Shown: positions 1 through 6,858 of the stretch, in pieces
Layout of the letters: each line of letters begins with the position of its first letter
How positions within the stretch are numbered: position 1 is the stretch's first letter
Origin: Nitrospirae bacterium GWC2_56_14
GTDB lineage: Bacteria > Nitrospirota > UBA9217
DNA length: 9,631 bases
Direction: 5' to 3'
Assembly: GCA_001803705.1 (NCBI GenBank)
Contig: MHDY01000257.1
Span: forward strand, 1-9,631
Position numbers and translations under genes: made by a program
Notes under the pieces: model-generated
What the model saw: only the letters and a program-made list of their open reading frames with translations
Told to the model about the DNA's origin: nothing
Databases searched by the model: none

Positions 1-1329
1 CGCGCCGCACGGGATTTCCACACCAAGGTCTGCCTCAAGTGCCATAGCGACGAAAAGATGATGGCCAGGAACAACGTCTTCAACGTCGCCGTGAAGACCT
101 ACATGGACAGCTACCACGGCAAGAACTACCGCCTCGGTTTTCCGGAAAAGGTAGCAGGCTGCGCCGACTGCCATACCGCCCACTCTGTCCTCCCTGCAAG
201 CGACCCTGCTTCAAGCGTCAACCCGAAAAACCTCGTGAATACCTGCGCTCCGTGCCATCCGAAGGCAACGCCGCTGTTCACCAAGTTCTACTCCCATGGG
301 GAGCACGGCAACCGGGAAAAATTTCCGATCCTTTATTATACGTTCATGGCGATGACCGGCCTGCTGGTATCAACCTTTGCCGTTTTCTGGCTGCACACCC
401 TGCTCTGGATGTTCCGCGGTTTCGTGGAAAATCGTGAAAAACAGGCCCTGCTCGAAGAAGGGCATGTGGAACACCACATCGAAGACGGCCACAAGCAGTA
501 CCGCCGCTTCCAGAAACGGCACGTCTTCCTGCACCTGCTGGTGATCATCAGCTTCCTCGGTCTTTCCATGACCGGTCTGCCGCTGAAATTCAGCGACCAG
601 GCATGGGCGAAGGTACTGATGGGTTGGTTCGGCGGCTCCGCCAATGCCGGCCTGATTCACCGCTACTGCGCCGGCATCACCTTCGTCTACTTCATGGGCG
701 CCATCATCCTGAGCTTTCACTTCCTCTTCGTCCGCAAGGATCTGAAAGGGAACGTCCTGCAGCGGCTGTTTGGTCCCGAGTCGCTCATGCCGAACCTGAG
801 GGATATCCAGGACGTCACCGGCATGGTCCGCTGGTTCCTCTTCAAGGGTCCGAAACCGACCTTCGAGCGTTGGACGTACTGGGAGAAATTCGACTTCATC
901 GCCGTCTTCTGGGGTATGTTCGCCATCGGCGGCTCGGGCCTGATGCTCTGGTTCCCTGAGTTCTTCGGCCTGTTCCTCCCCGGCTGGATGTTCAACGTGG
1001 CCACCATCGTCCATTCCGACGAGGCGCTACTTGCCACCGGATTCATCTTCACCGTCCACTTCTTCAACACCCATGGGCGACCGGAGAAGTTCCCCATGGA
1101 CTTCGTCATCTTCAACGGCCAGATGTCGAAGCACGAGTTCATCGAAGAGCGTGGCGATCAGTGGAAACGCTACGAGGAACTCGGCATCACCGAAGACTTC
1201 AAGGCGAAGAAAACCAGCGGGGTCATCTATGACTTCGTCATCAAGGGCTTCGGCTTCACCGCCCTCTGCATCGGCATAGCACTGCTGATCCTGATGGTCC
1301 TTGCATTCCTGGGTGGCGGAGGCCACTAA
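1..1329 (+). CDS. CbcL-like multiheme cytochrome c / diheme cytochrome b fusion protein, C-terminal part (5'-truncated by window edge)
   Basis: The reading frame is open from base 1 and stops at TAA 1327-1329, so the N-terminus lies outside the window; 442 codons are visible. Three CXXCH heme-c sites are seen: CLKCH (31-45), CADCH (160-174) and CAPCH (244-258). They are followed by about six membrane segments, near visible residues 109-138, 174-195, 217-244, 297-320, 334-355 and 416-438. Histidines in or at the ends of these helices (for example visible residues 174, 178, 220, 240, 338, 353) are candidate b-heme ligands, as in HydC/FdnI-type cytochromes b. This order, periplasmic c-hemes then a b-type membrane domain, is that of Geobacter CbcL, an inner-membrane menaquinol oxidoreductase used for extracellular electron transfer. 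The family is well supported; assignment to CbcL itself is inference because the upstream hemes cannot be counted. An ATG at 58 is not the start, since a heme site lies before it. A terminator follows directly, so this gene ends its transcription unit. Confidence 0.88.
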   Translation, partial: RAARDFHTKVCLKCHSDEKMMARNNVFNVAVKTYMDSYHGKNYRLGFPEKVAGCADCHTAHSVLPASDPASSVNPKNLVNTCAPCHPKATPLFTKFYSHGEHGNREKFPILYYTFMAMTGLLVSTFAVFWLHTLLWMFRGFVENREKQALLEEGHVEHHIEDGHKQYRRFQKRHVFLHLLVIISFLGLSMTGLPLKFSDQAWAKVLMGWFGGSANAGLIHRYCAGITFVYFMGAIILSFHFLFVRKDLKGNVLQRLFGPESLMPNLRDIQDVTGMVRWFLFKGPKPTFERWTYWEKFDFIAVFWGMFAIGGSGLMLWFPEFFGLFLPGWMFNVATIVHSDEALLATGFIFTVHFFNTHGRPEKFPMDFVIFNGQMSKHEFIEERGDQWKRYEELGITEDFKAKKTSGVIYDFVIKGFGFTALCIGIALLILMVLAFLGGGGH

Positions 1330-1351
1330 ACAGCTGCTTCTTCATTTGACA

Positions 1352-1382
1352 GGGGCTGCCGGATCGGCAGCCCCTTTTTTTT
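1352..1382 (+). terminator. Rho-independent terminator after the cytochrome gene
   Basis: A perfect GC-rich stem, GGGGCTGCC (1352-1360) with GGCAGCCCC (1366-1374), can be extended by one G-C pair to leave a three-base loop. Eight T residues (1375-1382) follow at once. It begins 22 bases after the cytochrome stop codon and separates that gene from the next promoter. Confidence 0.93.
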
Positions 1383-1410
1383 GTGCGAGCGGCGTGACGC
1401 GGCAATGTGA

Positions 1411-1439
1411 TTGACAGGATACCCCCGCCTCTTTATCAT
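1411..1439 (+). promoter_or_regulatory. Sigma70-type promoter for the radical SAM gene
   Basis: A perfect -35 hexamer TTGACA (1411-1416) is separated by exactly 17 bases from TATCAT (1434-1439), which matches the -10 consensus at five of six positions. Transcription would begin near 1446, about 48 bases before GTG 1494. It lies just after the preceding gene's terminator, which fits an independent transcription unit. Confidence 0.72.
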
Positions 1440-1493
1440 CATCATGGTCTCAATACGCAGACGGAATGGCAGAAATCCAGCAGCGAGGTAGTT

Positions 1494-2912
1494 GTGAAAG
1501 TAGTTTTCGTCCATCCCCACGGCAGCAATTGGATGGGGACCGGCAAAGATATCAGCACGATCTTCAATCTCATGCCCCCCCTGGGGATCATGGGTATCGC
1601 CGCCTTCCTCGAAGCGCGCGGCATCGACACCGAAATCATCGACTGCTACGGCACCCCCCTGACGGGAAAGGAACTGGCCGATGAGATTCTCAGGCGCGGA
1701 CCGGACGGGGTCGGCTTTTCCTGCACCACCTCCTCCTTCCTGGAAGGGTACCGGATCGCCGAGCTGCTCAAGGAGATGAGGCCCGACCTGCCGATCGTTT
1801 TCGGCGGCGCCCACGCCTGTTCCGTCGGCTCGTCGCTCCTCGATTCGTTTTCAGCCATCGACTACCTGGTGCTGGGGGAAGGTGAGCAGACCATGTTCGA
1901 GCTTGCGGCATCCGGTTTCCGGAACCCGAAAGCAGTCCCCGGCGTGGCGTTCAGGAACAACGGAGTGGCAACGCTGTCCGGACAGCGGGAACTGATCGCC
2001 AACCTTGACGACCTCCCGTTCCCCGCGTACCGACGTCTGCACGATTTTCCCCGGCGGTACAACCTGCCGCTGTTCAGCTACCCGACCGCCCCCAACACGA
2101 GCATCATTTCCAGCCGCGGCTGCCCCTACAACTGCAGCTACTGCGACCGCTCCGTCTTCAGCCGCGGCTTTCGGTTCAATTCGCCCGACTACATCACCGA
2201 CCACATGTCCATGCTCAACCGGGACTTCGGCATTCGACACGTCTTCTTCTACGACGACCTGTTCACCTTCGACCGGAAAAGAGTGGCGGAATTCTGCGAA
2301 CTGAAGGAACGGAAGCGGATTCCGGTCACCTACAACTGCATCGCCCGACTGGAACATGTGGACGACGAGCTGCTCCGGCTCCTGAAGCGGTCCGGATGCT
2401 GGCAGGTCAATTTCGGCATCGAATCGGGCGACCCCGAGGTGCTGAAAAAGCACCGCAAGTTCTACGACCTGGATGAAGTGCAGCGGAAGCTGGGCATGGT
2501 ACGAAAGGCGGGAATGCGGGTGAAAGGCCTCTTCATGATCGGCCTGCCGGGCGAGACGGAAGAAACAATCCGACGCACCATCGACTACGCCCTGCAGCTC
2601 CCCCTCGATGAGGTCAACGTCACCAAGTTCACCCCCTTCCCCGGCGCCCCCATATACCGCGATATCCGGGAGCAGGGAGAATTCAACGAAGAGTGGCCGC
2701 TGATGAACTGCGTGAACTTCGTCTTCATCCCCCACGGGATGACGAAGGACCAGCTGGAAGGGCTGTACAACGAGTTCATCAGCAGGTTTTACCGCCGCAG
2801 CAGGATCCACTGGGGATACACGACAATGCTGTGGAAGTCACCCCATAGCATCGCCCACTTCATGCGCAACCTGCCGGAAATCCTGAAATTCGAGATGAAA
2901 CAGAAGTGGTGA
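1494..2912 (+). CDS. B12-binding domain-containing radical SAM protein
   Basis: This is a predicted 472-residue enzyme with an N-terminal Rossmann-like cobalamin-binding domain (about 1-150, including the typical VLGEGE stretch) and a radical SAM domain (about 200-400). The [4Fe-4S] ligands are C210, C214 and C217 in the motif GCPYNCSYC. FGIESGDPEVL and GLFMIGLPGETEETI are further family landmarks. Such class B-type proteins use reductively cleaved S-adenosylmethionine, often with cobalamin, for methylations, ring closures or rearrangements. The classical DXHXXG cobalamin ligand motif is not apparent, as in many members. The start is placed at GTG 1494: GAGG at 1485-1488 is a good ribosome site five bases upstream, and the protein then opens with the usual beta strand (MKVVFVHPHG). 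The in-frame ATG at 1407 lies upstream of the promoter and is unlikely. Substrate is unknown; neighbours give no pathway clue. The family is confident. Confidence 0.92.
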   Translation: MKVVFVHPHGSNWMGTGKDISTIFNLMPPLGIMGIAAFLEARGIDTEIIDCYGTPLTGKELADEILRRGPDGVGFSCTTSSFLEGYRIAELLKEMRPDLPIVFGGAHACSVGSSLLDSFSAIDYLVLGEGEQTMFELAASGFRNPKAVPGVAFRNNGVATLSGQRELIANLDDLPFPAYRRLHDFPRRYNLPLFSYPTAPNTSIISSRGCPYNCSYCDRSVFSRGFRFNSPDYITDHMSMLNRDFGIRHVFFYDDLFTFDRKRVAEFCELKERKRIPVTYNCIARLEHVDDELLRLLKRSGCWQVNFGIESGDPEVLKKHRKFYDLDEVQRKLGMVRKAGMRVKGLFMIGLPGETEETIRRTIDYALQLPLDEVNVTKFTPFPGAPIYRDIREQGEFNEEWPLMNCVNFVFIPHGMTKDQLEGLYNEFISRFYRRSRIHWGYTTMLWKSPHSIAHFMRNLPEILKFEMKQKW

Positions 2913-3037
2913 CCGTACTGCGGAGCACACTCATCGGTGCGCTGTAGGGGTAGGGACATCCTTTTCCGAACCCCCCTTTCCGCTTCGCTCCCTTCCCCCC
3001 TTTTCGATAGGGGAATTTAGAGGCGTGTCACCTTCTA
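2913..3037. other. Intergenic stretch with weak hairpins and a pyrimidine-rich run
   Basis: No credible coding region is seen. Just after the radical SAM stop, AGCACAC and GTGCGCT can pair with one mismatch around TCATCG, but no T-run follows, so it is a poor terminator. Bases 2970-3013 are strongly C/T-rich on this strand and end in a small CCCCT/AGGGG hairpin (2997-3013), again without a T-run. Confidence 0.5.
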
Positions 3038-3058
3038 GATGCCTGTTTTTCAACAACC
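3038..3058 (+). repeat. Solo terminus of the inverted-repeat family
   Basis: This 21-base stretch matches the right-hand end of repeat copy A (3167-3187) at 20 of 21 positions and has the same orientation. Only CTGTTTTTCAACAACC and the bases just before it are conserved; further upstream the sequence does not match the element. It is probably the remnant of another copy lying next to copy A. Confidence 0.75.
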
Positions 3059-3068
3059 AGTAAACAGA

Positions 3069-3187
3069 GGCTGTTCAAAAACAGTCAGATCGTCGCACCC
3101 GCAGCAGGCCCCGCGGAGGCGTAGCAGCGCTACGCCGCACAAGGCGGCCTGCGAGGACGGCGGCGAGATGGCTGTTTTTCAACAACC
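3069..3187 (+). repeat. Inverted-repeat element, copy A (GC-rich hairpin core)
   Basis: The left arm (3069-3100) and right arm (3159-3187) are imperfect inverted repeats: GGCTGTTCAAAAACAG faces CTGTTTTTCAACAACC, and the adjoining CGTCGCACCC side faces GGCGGCGAGATGG. Inside is a nested hairpin: GCAGGCC (3104-3110) pairs with GGCCTGC (3146-3152), and GGCGTAGC (3118-3125) with GCTACGCC (3129-3136) around a three-base AGC loop. The termini are shared with copies B and C, but the core is different. No protein is plausibly encoded. It may be a REP/MITE-like non-autonomous repeat; that label is inference. Confidence 0.85.
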
Positions 3188-3204
3188 GTCCAAACTGCTA
3201 TACT
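3176..3204 (+). promoter_or_regulatory. Possible promoter of the carotenoid oxygenase gene, overlapping repeat copy A
   Basis: TATACT (3199-3204) matches the -10 consensus at five of six positions. TTTTCA (3176-3181), a weak -35, lies 17 bases upstream inside the right terminus of repeat copy A. The ATG begins only seven bases after the -10, so the transcript would be leaderless or nearly so; this agrees with the lack of a clear Shine-Dalgarno sequence before ATG 3211. The call is tentative. Confidence 0.4.
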
Positions 3205-3210
3205 GTCAGC

Positions 3211-4776
3211 ATGTATTTTTCCCACCCCATAACCCGACGTGATGTGCTGAAGACAGCAGGCGCCGTCGGAGCGACTGTCCTTCTTCCCTCCTGCGCCCAC
3301 CATCTCCCCCTCGACAAGAGGAAGATCCCCGACTTCGGCGATGCCTCCCGTCCCTTTCTTGGCCTGGCGACGTCACTCCGCGAGGAGCACGATTATGAAG
3401 CCGTCGTGGGAGGAGATTTGCCGCCAGGTCTCCGCGGCACCCTGTACCGCAACGGCCCCGGCCTGTTCGACCGGGGCGGCCTGCGCAAGCGCCACCTCAT
3501 CGACGGGGACGGGATGCTTCAGGCTTTCTGCTTTCACGACAAGGGGGTCCGCTACCGCAACCGCTTCGTCAGAACGCAGAAATTCCTTGAAGAGCAGTCA
3601 GCCGGCCGTTTCACCCGCCCCACCTGGAGCACCCAGGCCCCCGGCGGCTGGCCGGCCAACTTCTGGCGCGCCGGCGACATCATCAGCCAGGCGGGAATAT
3701 CGCCGGTCTATCGAAACGGCCAGCTCTACGCCTTCGACGAATCCAGCCTTCCCTACGTCCTCGATCCCGACACCCTCGAAACAAAGGGAGAAACCACCTT
3801 CGGACTCCCCCGCGATCTTTCCATCTATTCCGGCCACCCGAAGCTCGATCCGCAGACAGGGGAATGGCTCCATTTCGGCGTGCTACACGGTCCGTCGCCT
3901 GCCATTCATCTCACGATCTTCAAAAGGGATGGTTCATTCCGTGAACATCGCTCCCTCCCCATGCCGCGCTACGTCTACATGCACGACTGGTTTGCCACCT
4001 CCCGTCATTTCATCATCGCCCTGCAGCCAATGGAAATCAAAGTGTGGGGTTTCCTGCTCGGCTTCCGCAGCCTGGCCGAGTCTCTCCGCTGGAATGCCGG
4101 GGAAGGAACGCTCCTCATGGTCCTCGACCGGCACGCACCGGGGGAGCCGCTCCTGCTGGAAACTGAAGCGTGGTACATGTGGCATTCCATAAATGCCGTG
4201 TCGGCGGGTGGGGAGATTGTTGCCGACTTTGTGGGCTATCGGGAGCCGGATCACCTGGTGGGAAACGATCCGTACGTATCGGCGGTCATGGAGGGGCGAA
4301 AGGGTGAATACCGCTGGCCGGGAGAGGTCCGGCGCTACCGCATCGACCTGAGGGGTAAGCGGGTAACGCAGGAAGCGATCTATGGGGGGCGCTGCGAATG
4401 GCCGAGGATCAACGACCGGCACATGTTCGCCCCCTGCCGGTACGTGTACCTGGCCAACAGCCGTCCCGACGAATTCTTCTGGTCTGCGGTCAGCCGGCTC
4501 GACCTGTACGAGGGAAAGGAGGAGCGGTTCCAGTTCCCGCCGGGAGTCTACTGCTGCGAGCCGAATTTTGTCGAACTGCCGGGGACGAAAAATGATCCCG
4601 GTAGCCGCTCGGCACCGGGCTGGGTGCTGTCGGAGATCTACGACAGCGGCACAAGGAAAAGCTCCTTGGCGGTCTTCGACGCAGAGCGGGTCTCCAGTGG
4701 ACCTGTCGCGCTCGTGCGGCTCAGCCATCATGTCCCGTTCAGTTATCACGGATGGTGGCGGGCTGAATCAACCTGA
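3211..4776 (+). CDS. Carotenoid oxygenase (RPE65/CCD family) with Tat-type lipoprotein signal
   Basis: The 521-residue product belongs to the carotenoid cleavage dioxygenase/lignostilbene dioxygenase family: non-heme Fe(II) enzymes with a seven-bladed propeller that split conjugated double bases-type C=C bonds with O2. All four iron-binding histidines are visible in their usual contexts: H209 (SGHPKLDP), H258 (YMHDW), H325 (MWHSINA) and H513 (SYHGWW). The early motif GTLYRNGPGLFDRG and the HLIDGDGML stretch are also typical. The N-terminus has a twin-arginine-like TRRDVLK (from residue 8), a short hydrophobic stretch and a lipobox LPSC with C28, suggesting folded export and lipid anchoring. 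ATG 3211 is the only start that keeps this leader, although no good ribosome site precedes it. The gene converges with the GH15 gene and lies just after repeat copy A. Substrate (carotenoid, apocarotenoid or stilbene) cannot be told. Confidence 0.92.
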   Translation: MYFSHPITRRDVLKTAGAVGATVLLPSCAHHLPLDKRKIPDFGDASRPFLGLATSLREEHDYEAVVGGDLPPGLRGTLYRNGPGLFDRGGLRKRHLIDGDGMLQAFCFHDKGVRYRNRFVRTQKFLEEQSAGRFTRPTWSTQAPGGWPANFWRAGDIISQAGISPVYRNGQLYAFDESSLPYVLDPDTLETKGETTFGLPRDLSIYSGHPKLDPQTGEWLHFGVLHGPSPAIHLTIFKRDGSFREHRSLPMPRYVYMHDWFATSRHFIIALQPMEIKVWGFLLGFRSLAESLRWNAGEGTLLMVLDRHAPGEPLLLETEAWYMWHSINAVSAGGEIVADFVGYREPDHLVGNDPYVSAVMEGRKGEYRWPGEVRRYRIDLRGKRVTQEAIYGGRCEWPRINDRHMFAPCRYVYLANSRPDEFFWSAVSRLDLYEGKEERFQFPPGVYCCEPNFVELPGTKNDPGSRSAPGWVLSEIYDSGTRKSSLAVFDAERVSSGPVALVRLSHHVPFSYHGWWRAEST

Positions 4777-4832
4777 GAAGCCCACTGGCAGGCTAGCTGG
4801 ATAAATCAGGGGTTTAACGACTTAAACAATTC
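4777..4832. other. Short intergenic stretch with weak AT-rich hairpin
   Basis: Between the carotenoid oxygenase stop and repeat copy B, GTTTAA (4812-4817) and TTAAAC (4822-4827) form a six-pair AT-rich hairpin with loop CGAC. No T-run follows. No other terminator for the oxygenase gene is evident, so copy B itself is a candidate 3' structure for both convergent genes. Confidence 0.4.
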
Positions 4833-4994
4833 AGGTTGTTCAAAACCAGTCAGATCGTCGCACCCTGAGAAACGGTTCAAGGTTCAGGGTTCAATGTTCA
4901 AGGTTAGAAGCATTCCAAACCTAGAACTTTGAACCTTGAACATAGAACCCCCTTTAGGGACAGCGGCGGCGATATGGCTGGTTTTCAACAACCT
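4833..4994 (+). repeat. Inverted-repeat element, copy B (heptamer core)
   Basis: The ends are AGGTTGTTCAAAACCAG (from 4833) and CTGGTTTTCAACAACCT (to 4994); these are inverted repeats with one mismatch over 17 bases. The similarity continues inward through CAGATCGTCGCACCC and GGCGGCGATATGG. The core has five tandem seven-base units of GGTTCAA type (4874-4908), a 13-base spacer, and four of TTGAACC type (4922-4949), so the two arms can pair with each other. The element ends five bases before the GH15 stop codon, where it would form the 3' end of that mRNA. It also lies downstream of the convergent oxygenase gene. Confidence 0.88.
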
Positions 4995-4999
4995 GTTAT

Positions 5000-6847
5000 C
5001 TACGTAAGGTGGCGTTCGCCGAGCATTCGATTCAGATTAAACGCCGCACTGATCAGTGCCAGATGTGTAAACGCCTGGGGGAAATTCCCCAGCGCCTCCC
5101 CCCGATGGCCGGTCTCTTCGGCGTACAGCCCCAGGTGGTTGGCATAGCCGATCATCTGTTCGAAAATAAGCCGCGCCTTATGCACCCATTCCGGGTTTGC
5201 CTGCTTGCCGCGGACCAGCGCCTCGACCAGCCAAAAGGTGCACATGTTGAAGGTCCCCTCCTCCCCCGTCAAACCGTCGAACGATTTTTCCGGGTCGTAC
5301 CGGTAGACGAGGTTGTTCGCCAGCAGCCCCCCGTTCCTCGGGCTTGCCAGGATCGCCTCGATCGTTTTGATCATCCGCGGGTCGGTGGGGGACATGAAAA
5401 AAACCAGCGGCATGATCAGGTTCGAGGAATCGAGGCAATCGCTGCCGTAATACTGCACAAACGCCTGCCGGTCGCGGTTCCAGCCGCGAGCCATGATGTC
5501 CTCGTAAATGCGGTCCCGAACCTCCAGCCAGCGTCCCCTCTGGTGGGCGGGAAACGACCGCTTCTCCGCAAGCCGCAGCCCCCGGTCAAGGGCCACCCAG
5601 CACATCAGCTTCGAAAACACGAAGTGCTGCCGTCCGGACCGGACTTCCCAGAGCCCTTCGTCCTCTCGCTGCCAGTTGGCGCACACCCAGTCGAGAAGAA
5701 TTCTCAGGTGCCCCCACAGTTCATAGGAGATGGGGGTGCCATGCTTGTTGAACAGGTAGACCGAATCCATCAGCTCGCCGTAGATGTCCAACTGGAGTTG
5801 CCTGTAAGCGCCGTTGCCGATCCGGACCGGCCCTGATCCCCGGTATCCTTCCAGGTGATCCAGCGTCATTTCGGTAAGGTCATGCCGGCCGTCGATCCCG
5901 TAGACGATCTGCAGGGACCCGTCCGGTTCCAGTTCGTGGCAGCGCGCTTCGAGCCATTCCATGAATCGGGTCGCTTCCTCCGTCAAACCTATCCGCATCA
6001 ACCCGTAAAATGTAAAAGCGGCATCACGAATCCAGGTGTACCGGTAATCCCAGTTGCGCACCCCGCCGGTAACTTCCGGCAGGCTGCAGGTAGGGGCGGC
6101 GATGATTGCCCCGGTAGGTTCGAACGTCAGGAGCTTCAGAGCCAGCGCCGAACGGTGCACCATCTGGCTCCAGCGTCCGGTGTAGGTGCATCGGGATATC
6201 CAGCGGAGCCAGTAGTGGACCGTATTGAACAGAAGATCGTACGATTCCCGTTCCGCAGGACATGAACCCGCGCCGGCTTCCGGTCCGGTTTCGCCGAAAA
6301 CGAACGTCGCGGAGTCTCCCTCCTTGAGCGTAAATCTGCCGATTACCCCCGACCCGTCTCTGGTAAGGGGGATGCGGGTAGCGAGCCCCATCTGGAGCGA
6401 CGGCGAGCGGAATGATGCCCCCTCCGGCGTTATCCGCACCTGATGCTCCTCCCGCGCATAGTCGAACGCCGGGTAGCACTGGACTGAGAGGGGAACTTCC
6501 CCCAGAACGGCATTGACCCTGCGGATGATCTTGCGCCCAAATTTTCCGGCACCGACGGCTCCCGACGGGATCATGAAGTCGAAAATTTCGCAGACTCCTT
6601 CCGCCGACAGGAAGCGTGTTATGAGAACATTGGTTTCCGGCCAGTACAGCTGCTTCTGCGTCAGGCAGTCGCACATGGGATATATCCGGAACCGTCCCCC
6701 CTTCCGGTCATCCAGGATCGCCCCGAATATGCTTGGCGAATCGAAAAAGGGATAGCAGTACCAGTCGATGGACCCGTTCTTCCCCACAAGGGCCACCGTA
6801 TGCATGTCACCGATGAGGCCGTAATCTTCGATAGGTAGATATGCCAT
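5000..6847 (-). CDS. Glycoside hydrolase family 15 protein (glucoamylase/trehalase-like)
   Basis: The 615-residue product has the length and domain order of bacterial GH15 proteins: an N-terminal beta-sandwich domain opening with PIEDYGLIGDMHTVALVGKN (5-24), then an (alpha/alpha)6 barrel. Conserved stretches are RNWDYRYTWIRDA (264-276), YGIDGRHDLTE (316-326), HLEGYRGSGPVRIGN (331-345), DEGLWEVRSGRQHFVFSKLM (396-415) and GEEGTFNMCTFWLVEAL (528-544). The last includes the glutamate expected near the catalytic base. The family uses inverting hydrolysis to release glucose from alpha-glucans or trehalose; which substrate applies here cannot be judged. There is no signal peptide, so it is likely cytoplasmic. 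The start at 6847 matches the family N-terminus; AAAAAGG lies only three bases before it, a rather close ribosome site. The gene is flanked within 5 and 11 bases by repeat copies B and C in opposite orientations. Confidence 0.93.
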   Translation of the reverse strand: MAYLPIEDYGLIGDMHTVALVGKNGSIDWYCYPFFDSPSIFGAILDDRKGGRFRIYPMCDCLTQKQLYWPETNVLITRFLSAEGVCEIFDFMIPSGAVGAGKFGRKIIRRVNAVLGEVPLSVQCYPAFDYAREEHQVRITPEGASFRSPSLQMGLATRIPLTRDGSGVIGRFTLKEGDSATFVFGETGPEAGAGSCPAERESYDLLFNTVHYWLRWISRCTYTGRWSQMVHRSALALKLLTFEPTGAIIAAPTCSLPEVTGGVRNWDYRYTWIRDAAFTFYGLMRIGLTEEATRFMEWLEARCHELEPDGSLQIVYGIDGRHDLTEMTLDHLEGYRGSGPVRIGNGAYRQLQLDIYGELMDSVYLFNKHGTPISYELWGHLRILLDWVCANWQREDEGLWEVRSGRQHFVFSKLMCWVALDRGLRLAEKRSFPAHQRGRWLEVRDRIYEDIMARGWNRDRQAFVQYYGSDCLDSSNLIMPLVFFMSPTDPRMIKTIEAILASPRNGGLLANNLVYRYDPEKSFDGLTGEEGTFNMCTFWLVEALVRGKQANPEWVHKARLIFEQMIGYANHLGLYAEETGHRGEALGNFPQAFTHLALISAAFNLNRMLGERHLT

Positions 6848-6858
6848 AGGCCTTTTTC

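Noticed and set aside
1851..2810. Long minus-strand open frame (319 codons) opposite the radical SAM gene
   Set aside because: It is a shadow of a GC-rich coding region; the plus strand carries the CxxxCxxC motif and clear family landmarks, and the antisense product shows none.
3039..3242. Small open frame (67 codons) running through repeat copy A
   Set aside because: It is read from repeat arms and hairpin sequence and overlaps the oxygenase start; such frames arise wherever the element occurs.
4871..4950. Possible CRISPR-like array
   Set aside because: The units are only seven bases, contiguous without spacers, and occur in facing senses; they are heptamer tandem repeats.
4929..5147. Small open frame (72 codons) starting in repeat copy B
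   Set aside because: Its first part is repeat sequence and the rest is antisense to the GH15 C-terminus.
5009..5836. Plus-strand open frame (275 codons) opposite the GH15 gene
   Set aside because: It lies wholly within the antisense of a well-conserved enzyme, has no family features, and would start beside the repeat without a ribosome site.
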